From assembly GCA_001599755.1 (NCBI GenBank), contig BCHX01000008.1, positions 3,224,001-3,288,000 of the forward strand: a stretch of 64,000 bases of DNA, given 5' to 3'. This stretch comes from Gliomastix tumulicola (lineage: Eukaryota > Ascomycota > Sordariomycetes > Hypocreales > Bionectriaceae). The position numbers and the translations under genes are program-made. Below, piece after piece: positions 21,317-31,676 of this stretch (position 1 is the first letter of the stretch; every line of letters starts with the position of its first letter). The notes under the pieces were generated by a model. The model was not told the origin of the DNA and made no database searches. It was given only the letters and a program-made list of their open reading frames with translations.

Positions 21317-21701
21317 TTCGTTAGCTTACTGCTCTGCCACCGCGCTAAGAAACAGCCCCCAACAGTAAAGTCTGTGCAGAAGACATGACTGCTAAAAACA
21401 GGCCTCAGCTGTGACAGTGGGTGGGCCTACAGGATGATGTACCAGTTCCTCTTGATGATGATTGGCAGAGGGAACATTCATTCTGCTGACTGCTAATGCA
21501 AGTTTCGGTATCCCCTTTTGCCGAGGCGAGATGGAAGAGCGGCGTAGTAGCAATGCGTTTTCCATTATCTACACCAAAGAACTCCCAAAGAATCACTGGC
21601 TTGAACATACCGTCCTACCATTTCCCTCATTTCGGATTTCGTTTTCTGACACTGATGCTACTACTGTTAGAAGATCCTATCTCTCTCTTTGCATCGGAAC
21701 C

Positions 21702-23935
21702 ATGAAACAACCAAATCCTCTCGATCATGTGCCCCTGCGTCCTATGCCGGAAGGAAACTTGTCGATGCGACAGGTGCTGCACCAGTGGACATCGAGCCTG
21801 GCCGCGCTTGTCGGATGCATCCTCACTTTCATAGCCATTTTAATCATCCTAAGCATCTTCGACCAAGCCTCGGTATTCCAATGGTACGGAGTGACCCCGA
21901 ACGCTCTCATCTCCGTGCTGTCGGTCGCACTGAGAGGCTGGATCATATTCGGCGTCAGTGAGTGCATCGGACAGTGGAAGTGGATTCTCTTCGCAGAAGG
22001 CCAGAGGAAGCTCATCGAATTTGAACGCATTGATTTGGCAAGCAGAGGCCCTCTTGGGAGTCTCGAAGTTCTGTGCCGGAAGGAAACACCGTGAGTAGTA
22101 GAGTATCTTCTTCTTCTTGAGAGGTAGCCTTACCACTACCACTACGGAGGCATCATTGTTTGACTTTGGGTTGCAGTATAATTCTCCGCTTCGGCGTGCT
22201 CATCGCTATTCTGGCGGTTGCACTTGATCCGTTCTCGCAGCAATTGCTACAGCTCGGGTCGACGCTGGAGACATCCGACGTGCACAACAGCCAACGGGCC
22301 TATGCTGCGCGGGCACAGAATTACTCTGCTGGGAGCCTGGAATGCGAGTCATCTGCCGAGGGCAGAACATGCCACACAACGATCTCGATAGGTATGAGTT
22401 CGGCCATTTCGATGGCACTCATCCGGAGTCTCGAGGACGTCAACCGTATTTCGTCTCTCTCGTGTCCGATCGGGAACTGCACATGGCCAACATTCGAGAC
22501 TCTTGGCGTGTGCCACAAGTGCCACGATGTCACAGGAGACCTCGCACCCACCGACGCTTTTGATCAATATGACTTCGGGCGGGGAAGTTATAACGAATCT
22601 CTCAGCTTTAGTTCCCAGGGATGGAAAGCTATTGCTCTTCCAAACGGACATGCCACCATATATCGCAACAACAGTCATACCCCGGAGTATCAAATGACAT
22701 CGTTCAGTACAGGCGAACCTCGAAGGACTACAAAGTCAGGAGACCTTGCGTCGCTCATCTGGTCCACAAGCATAATCGCCCTAGAGAGCAGTCCCTTCGC
22801 CGATGGGGAACTTTGGCCATACCGGCCGCTCAAAGCAACCGAATGCGCCCTCTACTACTGCGTGAAAGCGGTGCAAGCCACTTACGAAAGTAATATCATC
22901 CGAGAGGTTATGGAAGAATCAACTCGGTTTTCGTTGACACCGGTTGCGTGGAGGACCTACGACACAAAAGTCTCGGGCATCCCTGCGGGCTTTCTCCGGG
23001 ATGGCTCTGTTCCAGATGATTTGCAGTTCGACAAGTACACCTCAGCGTTGCGCAGAGAGGATTTGGTCTTCCAAGATCCTGACGATGCCACCTCAGGGCG
23101 CTACGCCGTCAGCCAAAATACCGTACTATCCATCAGCGAGCATTTACAGACTCTGTGGACCAGCAACGCAACCATGTTCCCCCCGACACAGGCCGTGCCT
23201 CACAACCGCACTCGCACTGGCTCTCCCCGGGTCATCAATCCCCTGCGTGTCTTGGGCCTTCGGAATATGACGACGGGTTTCAACGGAGCGAGCGGCTCCA
23301 TCACTGAGATGTACAGCGGGAAGAGGGTAACTGGGTTGACGAATGATCCTGAGCTATTGGGGATAATTTCAGATGGTCAGACCGATACTGCCATTCGCCG
23401 CAGGTTCGAGGCCCTCGCCATCAGCATGACGAACGAGATGCGCATCAATGCGCAGGAGGAGGCTCGCACCGACACAACCACGAGGACAGGCGTCCTCGGC
23501 AGTATGCATGTGCTCGTGCCGATGTACCGCGCTTCTTGGGGCTGGATAGCATTCCATTGCGTGGTCCTATTAGGCGGGATCACATTCTGTCTCCGGACAA
23601 TAGCACACTCGGTTTCGCCGTTGCTGGAAGGGAAGCCCGCCCTGGCGGTGTGGAAATCAAGTTCCCTGCCTGTTTTGGACCGTGGCTTCTTGGCTCAGGG
23701 CGCGCTCAGTAGTGCTGCTACACTCGGGGAGATGGAGAGAAGAGCTAAAGCAATGGAAGTGCATATGCCGCCTAGTGATAGACAGAAGATTTTGAGAAGG
23801 GTCGGTAGGATGGTGAGAGCTGAGGATACAGCTCAGAAGGTGAACGATGAAAGATGCCCACGGGGTGGCGATAAAGATGGGACACGCTTAGTTGAATCCT
23901 CTTCTGTTGACGAGAGAACCGATGCCTCGGTGTAG
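21702..23935 (+). CDS. DUF3176-family multi-pass membrane protein
   Basis: 715 aa from exons 21702-22090 and 22177-23935 (86-nt intron, GTGAGT...CAG). The N-terminal part has membrane helices ALVGCILTFIAILIILSIF and ALISVLSVALRGWIIFGVS, then the family pattern QWKWILFAEGQRKLIEFERI-DLASRGPLGSL. A third helix is RFGVLIAILAVALDPFSQQ. A long extracytoplasmic region follows, with CPIGNCTWPTFETLGVCHKC (a conserved Cys cluster) and several N-glycosylation sequons, and a last helix WIAFHCVVLLGGITFCLRTI precedes a charged cytosolic tail. This order matches fungal DUF3176 proteins. The function of the family is unknown; paralogues are numerous in filamentous ascomycetes. The start is the ATG before MKQPNPLDH. 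Confidence 0.85.
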
Positions 23936-24090
23936 CAAAATCGTATTTCAGAGAAAGACTTCTAGCTACCAAAATGACATGTGTTGAATAACTCCCTGTG
24001 ATTCAGCGTCGAAGAACTGGTCTGTGTCACTGTCATCAGAGTTATCCACGCCATGCTTTTGAGCGTCTGTTCGGTCCGCCGAGCAATCGC

Positions 24091-26640
24091 TCAGACAAAG
24101 AGACGAGCAGTGCAGTTTTGATCACCATGCCTCAGCGGCCTCCGAGCTCCAGCAGCAGGCTCCCCACGACGGACTTGTTGTATATTCCTCTCGCGAATCT
24201 CCCCTATGAGATCAGTGAGCGCCCAGAAATCCTCGTCAGTGATCCTTTCTTCACCCGGCTTCATTTCATCCCCAGCCGCACATATGCGCTGATTTAGGAT
24301 TGCCATTGGTGTAATGCCTTCTGCATTTGCTGCATCCGGGTCAATGCCGCAGATGTCGGCTTGTCGGAGAACGTGTATGCATTCCTTCTGCGTCCAACGG
24401 GCTGCATAGTGCAATATCGTGTTCGACTTGATATCAAGGAGCCCGGGGTTGGCACCTCTCTGAAAAAGCAGCTCCATAAGAGGGGCGTTTCGACTGCCCA
24501 GAGCCATTGCAAGGGGTGACTGCTGCCAATCTCCCTCGGGAAAGTCAATGTCCAAACCTGCAGCGACGAGAAGATCCAGAGAAGAGGGCCACTTTGCTGT
24601 TGTCTGATCGGGCTTTTCGTAGTCAAGAGAGCAGTAGGCGGCCCTTCCCAATGGGGTCGACCACCCAGAAGGGTTTTGCCCCTGATAGAGCCGTGCTCCG
24701 TGGTTGAGAAGTAGCTGCAGGATGTCGGGCTGGTCGAAGCAGTAGATGATGGGAGCCTCCTCATAACGGTTGCGAATGTTGACATCCGCTCCAGCTTGCA
24801 GAAGTAGCCTGACGCACTCCACATCAGGTTTGCCCACAGCGTGACACAAAGGCGTCATTCCTTGCGAGTCAAGAGCATTGGGATCGGCACCGGCAATGAG
24901 CAGCGATGTGGCCAGTTTCACGTCTCCCGTTCGCATAGCCCAATGTAATGGCGACAACCCAAGCTGGTCCAGACGGCTCAGCTGAATGTTTTTCAGAGGC
25001 GCTAGAATCAAGGGCAGGTTACTGCTATTCCGCGACGGGTCTCTGAGAGGCCAGGTGAAAGCGGCCTTGTCAACCGTTTTCCAGCACGAAGACATCTCTT
25101 CAAGTATATCTCTTGCTGGAGCACCAGGAGCGGTGATAGAGGAATTTGTAGCTAAAATGATTGTTGCCTGCATTGTTGCGGTTCTAAGCAGAAGAACATG
25201 ATTAATTCGCAATGGTATTCCTGCGTCACTGCTCTGAGCAAAACAAAAAGGAATCATATACCGGCCGAAGGTATCAACAGCATGCAAATCGCAGCCTAAC
25301 TGTGCAAAGAGAGCGGCCATTTGAAATTGATGGTTCATGAGTGCAACCTAGTAGTTTATCCATCAGTATTATGGAGAATCATGTGTTGTCGGGATCGCAC
25401 TTACCATTGCAAGCGATTGCCCATCCTATTACATCGGTAGGCAGAATCGACCGTATTGCTAAGTTCCTTTGAACCCACTCAAAATCGCGACGCCAGATAG
25501 CAGACCACACGTCATGTCTGTACATCACGCGTGGTATCCGAAGATGCAGAGATGATCCGGCTCCGGTTAGAGCCGACCAAGACACAGCAATCTCGATAGA
25601 GCGGGCCAAGAGCCACCATGGTAGGGTGTACGTCATTCTCGAAGAAGGACTAGACGACGTTTTACATCCTGGAATATCACACTTGCCAATGCCTCTCCTT
25701 TGTATGGCGAGGCTTCCCACCCAGCTCACCAAAGGTCCAGGTGATTGAAAGTGCTGAAGCTGGTGGCACCTGCACAAGCATGAGAAGTGACAAGATGAGG
25801 TTAGCGATACTTGATGGCGTCTCGGTGATGTTGGCTCAGATCGTAGTTTCTCTTTGGTATTGAAACTAGATTGTGTCGGGTCGGGATTTGGATCTGACAG
25901 TGGGCCGGCGACATGCGATATGTCTATTTGCTTGGTGACACATTGGCTTATCTGATCAATGGATGCTTGAAGTGCGACAAGCCGCCGTTCGTTTTGCCGT
26001 TGTTTAGCCTTCTGCTGTTCAAGTGCCTCCAGGATGATTTGCTTTGAGCCCAACATTGATTCTCGGAGCTCTCGAGTGAGCATGGCGTGTCTATGACTAT
26101 GGACGTACTTAGCTTAGTACTCGGCCGAATGAAGAGCCTCAAAAACGAGACTCACCTTGAAGAGGACGTCAGCACCGAGAAGCACAAAGTAAGGAACTCT
26201 CTTGTGGTCCGCGCCTTGTCCCGTAGCATATCGAGACTGCGTTTTTCTTTCTGCCAGTCATACTTCGAGACACGTTGATGCTTCAGCTGTCCAGCTGTCT
26301 CATTCACTTCTCGTCTTGGTGCTTTCTTTAGCCGATCGCACAAATCGCCCAGATCATTAGTGACCCCAGAGAGGTCGTTCGTGAGAGAGGTGATTATGCC
26401 ATATTCAACTCCAACAAGCCGCAGCTCAGAATCTGGTTTTGATGGCTCGGTACACTGAAACTGCTTTAGGACAGCCTGTATGTGGTCGGCGATCAAGTGA
26501 AGGTTGGACAGTTCATCAACAAGGTCCTTGTACTCTGTCGGGATATCTTTGAGTGATCGTAGGAATCGTACGCCCTTGCCTATTCCGACTGCTGCCTGCG
26601 TGAGGGCAATGACGCCAGCGGTCACTGATAATGGATCCAT
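24091..26640 (-). CDS. HeLo-like N-terminal domain plus ankyrin-repeat protein (paralogue 1)
   Basis: STAND-type protein without a NACHT module. Exon 1 (26640-26156) encodes the N-terminal domain MDPLSVTAGVIALTQAA..., the pattern of fungal STAND/HeLo-like domains. Exon 2 (26090 to 25405 or 25433) carries a helical linker, a Cys/His segment CLCRCHQLQHFQSPG and the block SIEIAVSWSALTGAGSSLHL. Exons 3 (25347-25262) and 4 (25183-24091) carry about six ankyrin repeats (DQLGLSPLHWAMRTGDVKLA, LLLQAGADVNIRNRY). The strong donor at 25404 (GTAAGT) joined to the only nearby acceptor (25348) breaks the frame. A weaker donor at 25432 (GTAATA) restores it and gives 773 aa. So either the weak donor is used or the copy is frameshifted. 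The downstream gene at 27052 is its close tandem paralogue with the same intron positions. Confidence 0.8.
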
Positions 26641-27051
26641 GAGATGTTGATAACGACAGAAGCCGTGAAGACGGTTGTTCTTTTCTGGCTTGCGTGATCC
26701 AAGAATTATTGAAGATGGTTAGCTGTCATGTTTTCTCGCCGATGGCGGACGGCGCGGCTCGGTCCTTGCCGCTTCTTATGTGAGAACCAGAACGCCTTAC
26801 AGTTGCGAACCAGCACAGCCCCAAAGCTGCCCGCTGTGCCCCATGCAGGGCAGCCGAGAAAGATGGCGCAGCTAAGAGTTTCGGTGTTGTTGTTGACAGG
26901 GGCCTCGGAAATATCTATTTGCAACTTAATGGATAGAAATTTACAGTCAGGCAAGGGTACGGGCAGCATCCGAGGTAAGGAAGTACATTCAAGCGTAGGC
27001 GTTGACAGTAAGTTTACCTAGAGCCTCAGGAGTTCCCTTCAGCCATTTCCC
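26641..27051. other. Intergenic between the ankyrin paralogues
   Basis: 411 bp holding the promoter of paralogue 1 and the 3' end of paralogue 2. Nothing else recognised. Confidence 0.5.
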
Positions 27052-29653
27052 TTATGGCCGAGCGTCGAAAAATTCTTCTCTGTCGGTGTCTCCATCTTGA
27101 TTTTCTAGACTTCCTCCTTGTTGTTCTTGCCCATTGGTCACGATCTCTGGCAAAGTTGGGTTCGAAGTAGGATCATTGCGATTTTCTGCCATGCTGTTCT
27201 TTGCCCCAACTTTGCCTGCATCGGATTCACTGTCTGATTCACCTTTCCGACCGGACTCTGCCAACCTCTGGCGTGCCTCTTGGATCATTTCGCTGAACAG
27301 CTGGATCATATCTTGGGTGATCCTACGCTCTCCTGGGCCAAGATCGGATTTTGACGCCCGCCAGTTGATGATATCCATAGGCGTTTTCCCCCTGATGTCG
27401 ATGGCGTCTGGATCGACATTGGATATTTTAGCTCGACGAAGGACTTGAATGCATTCTGCTTGTGGGTCGTAGGCTGCATAGTGGAATATTGTGTCCAGAT
27501 TGGAGTCGACTGATGTGACTTGAGCACCTCGGTTAATGAGTAACTCAACGAGTGGGGCGTTTCGATTTATCAAAGCGGTCAGAAGGGGAGTCTGTTGCCA
27601 AGCTCCTTCTCGCGAGTTGATATCCAGACCGGCGCTGATAAGAAGGTCTAAGGATTGAGCCCACTTTTCTGTTCTCTCGTTGTGACGTGTCCAATTGTGA
27701 AAGTCGTTAGCCGCCATACTCAGCGGATCTGTGAATCCGAAAGCATTTGGCGGGACGCATACATTTGCTCCAAAACGGAGAAGCAGACCGAGCATCTCCG
27801 GCGATTCAAAGGCAATGATGAGAGGTGTGTTCCCGTAACCATTGGTAAAGTTGGCATCGGCTCCCGCTTCCAGCAGGAGCTCCGCGCATTTGACTCTACC
27901 GTGTCGTGCAGCGTAGAACAACGGCGTCTCGCCAATCGCATCAGTGACGTTGAGCTCAGCGCCAGCTCCAACGAGCGCCTTCAAAGTACCAACGTCGCCT
28001 CGCTCTGCAGCCAAGTGCAAGGGTGTGCGCCCAAACTGGTCCAGGCGATTGAGATGGGCATTTGTCGGTGTGACTTGCGCCGGAATCAACTCAGCGCTGC
28101 CGTCCATGTCGACGCCCACCCCGTCGAGGTGTCCCCATGATGATGCTATCTTTTCTAAGATGATACGTTCTTCGGTTGTTGAAGATTGGTAATAATCATG
28201 ATCCGCGATAAGCTTGCTTGCCTCCAGCGCTGCGTTTCTGGAATTGGGTTTGATTGTTAGCCAGGCATCCTTCAGAATCATCATGTACTTTATGCGGCAC
28301 TTACATGCCAAATTCATCCATGACATGAACACCACTGCCAACCTGTGCAAGGAAGCCCGCTACGTGAATTTGACCTGTCTTGACAGCCGTCTGCGCTGCA
28401 ATCAGTATCGCCATGTTGGTGCAAGTACCAGAATCCACTTACTGCGACCAGGGTTTCACCAAACCTGTCGGTATCTGTTGGGATAAAGACATTCATTGTC
28501 AAGCTTCTTTGGATCCATTCAAGGTCTCCGTATATGATAGCGTTCCAGACCGCATGCGTCTCTAAGACTCGAGGAACCCGGAGATGCAAGGACGAGCCAG
28601 CCCCAGTCAGAGCCGACCAAGAGACGGCAACTTCGACGGATCTAGCAAGTAGCCAGCGGGGAAAGGCATATGTAAGTCTCAGTGAAGTTTCTGACTTTGA
28701 TTTGCAGTTCATGTAGTCGCATTCCGTCGTTGATAAGGCCGAAAATGCCCTACTGTGTATGGAGAGCCTGCCTAGCCAAGCAGAAAGTATTCCAGGTGAT
28801 TGCAAACGTCGGGGCTGGTGGCAGATGCATACACAGGAGACATGGCAGCGCCTGACAAAAGGGCCTGGTATGTGCACCATCTGTGAGGATAGAGATGCAG
28901 AGACCTCTCCAAGTTCCGGCATCGCATCTGTCGCTTCAGCGGCAACAACAGATATGGGGCCAGTTTGCGACGGCCGACTCTCATTGCCTGGACCTTGATG
29001 TTGTCTGTCAAGGAGGACGTTGAACTGGAGAAGAAACTGCTGGCTCTGCTCCCCGTGCCGCCGTAGGAGGGCCTGTGTCGAGTCGAAGAGTGACTGCTTC
29101 ATCTCGTGCATGAGCTTAGCTTGCCGAACCCTGCAAATAGTAAGTCACTGGATCGGCAAGGGGCGGTTCCTTCTGTTTGTACTTACGCTTGGGAAGAGTT
29201 GAAAGCTGATAAACATAGCGTTAGATGCTCTCTTGTTCTCCGAGCCTTCTCCTGTAGTTTGTCGATGTTGCCCTTCTCCTTCTGCCATTTGTACTTGGAC
29301 ACCTGCTCCGTAATGTGGTTTCCATCATCACTCTCCACACTCTGTGACCGCGATTTCCTGAGTCGATCACAGAGGGCGCTCAACTGGCCGTTGATTTGTA
29401 CCAGGTCGTTTTTGAGAGAGATGATGATGCTTGTATCAATGCCCTCCAGGAGGGATCCAGGGCCTGGCACGAGGCTGCCAGTAGACTCGAATTCTGCCAG
29501 GGCACCCTCGACATGACGTATGACGTATTGGAGGGTAGAGAGCTCTTCCAGAAGGGCCTTGAATTCGTTGGGAATCTCGCCAAGGGAGCGGAGGAACTGT
29601 AGAGCCTTCCCTATTCCTGTCGCCGCCTGGATGAGTCCTGATAGAGGGTCCAT
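27052..29653 (-). CDS. HeLo-like N-terminal domain plus ankyrin-repeat protein (paralogue 2)
   Basis: 808 aa from exons 29653-29187, 29130-28443, 28390-28305 and 28237-27052; all four joins keep the frame and the last intron has a perfect CTAAC branch site. Order: MDPLSGLIQAATGIGKALQFL N-terminal STAND/HeLo-like domain with the closing YKWQKEKGNIDKLQEKARR; a linker; CHVSCVCICHQPRRLQSPG; the block SVEVAVSWSALTGAGSSLHL; then ankyrin repeats (DQFGRTPLHLAAERGDVGTL, ETPLFYAARHGRVKCAELLL) and a charged tail. HeLo-type domains are membrane-acting cell-death domains in the HET-S system, and ankyrin repeats usually bind a ligand or partner, so a sensor/executioner role is plausible but inferred. It lies next to the DUF6594 gene at 30274, which is transcribed toward it. 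Confidence 0.87.
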
Positions 29654-29819
29654 GACGGGGGCAGCGACCGACAAGCGGCTTGGGGATGTGTAGGGGAGAG
29701 AAAGTAGACGAGAGGGGAGATTTGTGGAATTTGAAAAGATAATGCAGTGACTGCCCTGTTCTGATTGGCCCGGGCTTTTGCGACGAGCAGTCAGCTGCCA
29801 CGTAGCAGTGGCTGGCCCG

Positions 29820-29880
29820 CCAAGAGTGCCTTGGGCTTCCGAGAGGCGGCACAGCCCCTCAGAAGACCGTGGTAGCCGCC
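29820..29880. repeat. Element shared with 18541-18600 (copy 2)
   Basis: Located about 170-230 bp upstream of the ankyrin paralogue 2 start. Shared core blocks are CCAAGAG, CCTTG, CCGAG and GTGGTAGCCGCC. The rest of 29654-30273 shows no gene. Confidence 0.55.
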
Positions 29881-30273
29881 GTATTGTGCATCACTCCGCC
29901 CCTTCTGCTGTGTTGCTAAGACAAGGAGAAGGCGCGGACACCTGCGCCCTTTCATCTAGTGGTGGTGACTTGGAAGTCAAATGCCTGTACACTCGAGAGT
30001 TGTCTATAGACTGAGAGTAGATGAGATGAACGGGTGAGTCCAACTTCTTCATCAAAGTGCATACGTGCACTTGACCTGTATGATAATATGGCTTTAACTG
30101 AATTAAGACGTGGCAACTGTGGTACCGTATCTGGCAAGCTCCCCGAGACCAATGAGGCCGCTTCTGTGGATGCAACTCTGCCTATTGATGCAAGGCGTCC
30201 GTGTGGTGGGCTTCTCCACGCGTAAGGCAATCTGACAATGTAGGGGACTTTGGCATCCAGTCCGCGCTCCAGA

Positions 30274-31323
30274 TTATGACCCGAAATCCCCACTGACAAA
30301 TACCACCAAGACAGCTGCATAGCTGTACACCTGATCAGTAGCTTGCCACGGAAAAGCTGGTAGGCAAGGAGTATGGTCATGACTTACGCTGCTGTCGCGC
30401 CAAATATCTCAGCACGTCTCGCGTTCGTCAACAATCCGACGCTAGCAGCGAACAGGACGGTAAAGATCCCGATCAGTCCGAGCTTCAAGTCGGGAGACTT
30501 GACCTTGTATAAGACTACAATCGCTCCTATGAGCAGAAGGGCTGCTAGGATGGTGCTCAAGAACGTGATGAAGCCGTTGATGCGGTCACCAGAAGCGTAC
30601 GCAAACCGAGGAACTCCGGACGCACCCTGGCGGACATTTCGTTCCTACAAGAGCAGTCAGTCTATATTTCTCAATATCCACCACCCCGCGAACGGGATTC
30701 AGTCATGTATAGGGTGCTAACGTACCGGAAAGAAACACCCCAAGTAGTCCTGGACAAACATTGACAGCCGGTCTTGCCGCACGGACTGATGCAGCACGAG
30801 CAGGTCATCAGGGTCGTCATAAAGGCTCATGCTGGCACCTCCCAACATCGGAAATGTCGAATCCTGACGGGGATCCCCGTGGAAGAAATTGAATCGGAAA
30901 GCTTTAAGTGTCTTTCGATCCGGCGGCGCCAGAGACGAAATGGCGCTTTCGTGGGCGAGGAGGGCTTCTGCACCCGTTTTAGTTTCGTTGTTCTTGCCCT
31001 TCTATGGTATAGTACTCACTGTATTCCAACATCGACTCTTTGATTCTCTTCACCAGCTCCATTCTATCAGGCTGGTCTTGCGCGTTCTGCTTGAAGACTT
31101 CCCAGTTCCTTGCGCCTGGCTGGGCTCGGTCCTGCTCATCATACTCGGCCAAGCGGACTTCCATCTCTGCAAGCTCGCTTTGTAGGTAAAGTAGGGTTCT
31201 GGCGGACAGCCTATCAAACCGCCTAAAGATCATAGCGGTGCGATCGCGGTCGCTGGCCATGAAGGCCGCAAGGGAAGGGTAGCCATCTGGGGGGTTACGC
31301 TTGGGCGCTGACGTTGTCCTCAT
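30274..31323 (-). CDS. DUF6594 membrane protein (copy 1)
   Basis: 283 aa from exons 31323-31020, 30967-30726, 30644-30388 and 30322-30274; introns of 52-81 nt, frame closing exactly. The N-terminus has the family pattern DGYPSLAAFMASDRDRTAMI, then FRRFDRLSARTLLYLQSELAEME, a helical region where R/E-rich segments alternate. The C-terminus has three membrane helices: FITFLSTILAALLLIGAIVV, LGLIGIFTVLFAASVGLL and a final short YAAVLVVFV. The family's function is unknown. In-frame Met codons exist upstream (31371 and beyond); I chose MRTTSAPK because the conserved domain starts 14 residues later. Neighbours are the HeLo-like/ankyrin gene on one side and, divergently, the retropepsin-like gene. A second DUF6594 gene pairs with a NACHT gene at 48.8 kb. 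Confidence 0.85.
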
Positions 31324-31676
31324 CTTCGGATCATACAGTTCCTGAAAAGGATGATATACGATTTGCATCAGATGTGGCAATGTCGTGACAGACCGGTCTT
31401 CATTCCCTGAGGCAGGGTAAAATTCGGTGAAGCAAATGATCTTTTGAAAGGGTATGAGTCGGCTTACGGCGGGGAGCCAAGCTTGATGCAGTGAGGCGGT
31501 TCCCATAGGGCGAACTGGTTCGCTTGGGCTGCGTAAGGCAGTCGGTTGGGCTGACATGAGGGGTACCGTCCAACTACCTGTCCAACTCATGATCCCCAGT
31601 TCATCCCCTACGTGCGCTCCTTTTCTTCGTGAACAAGATCCAGCGAGAGAAAGTCGGGGGATTGGACCTCGCCAAG
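31324..31676. promoter_or_regulatory. Divergent promoter region
   Basis: 353 bp between the starts of the DUF6594 gene (leftward) and the retropepsin-like/zinc-finger gene (rightward). No individual element can be named. Confidence 0.4.

Noticed and set aside
26152..26640. Exon 1 of ankyrin paralogue 1 read as an independent 162-aa gene
   Set aside because: The GTGAGT donor at its end and an in-phase acceptor at 26091, matched in the paralogue, show it is the first exon.
31629..31676. Extension of the retropepsin-like protein upstream to a GTG codon
   Set aside because: Fungal nuclear genes start at ATG; the first in-frame ATG is at 31677.
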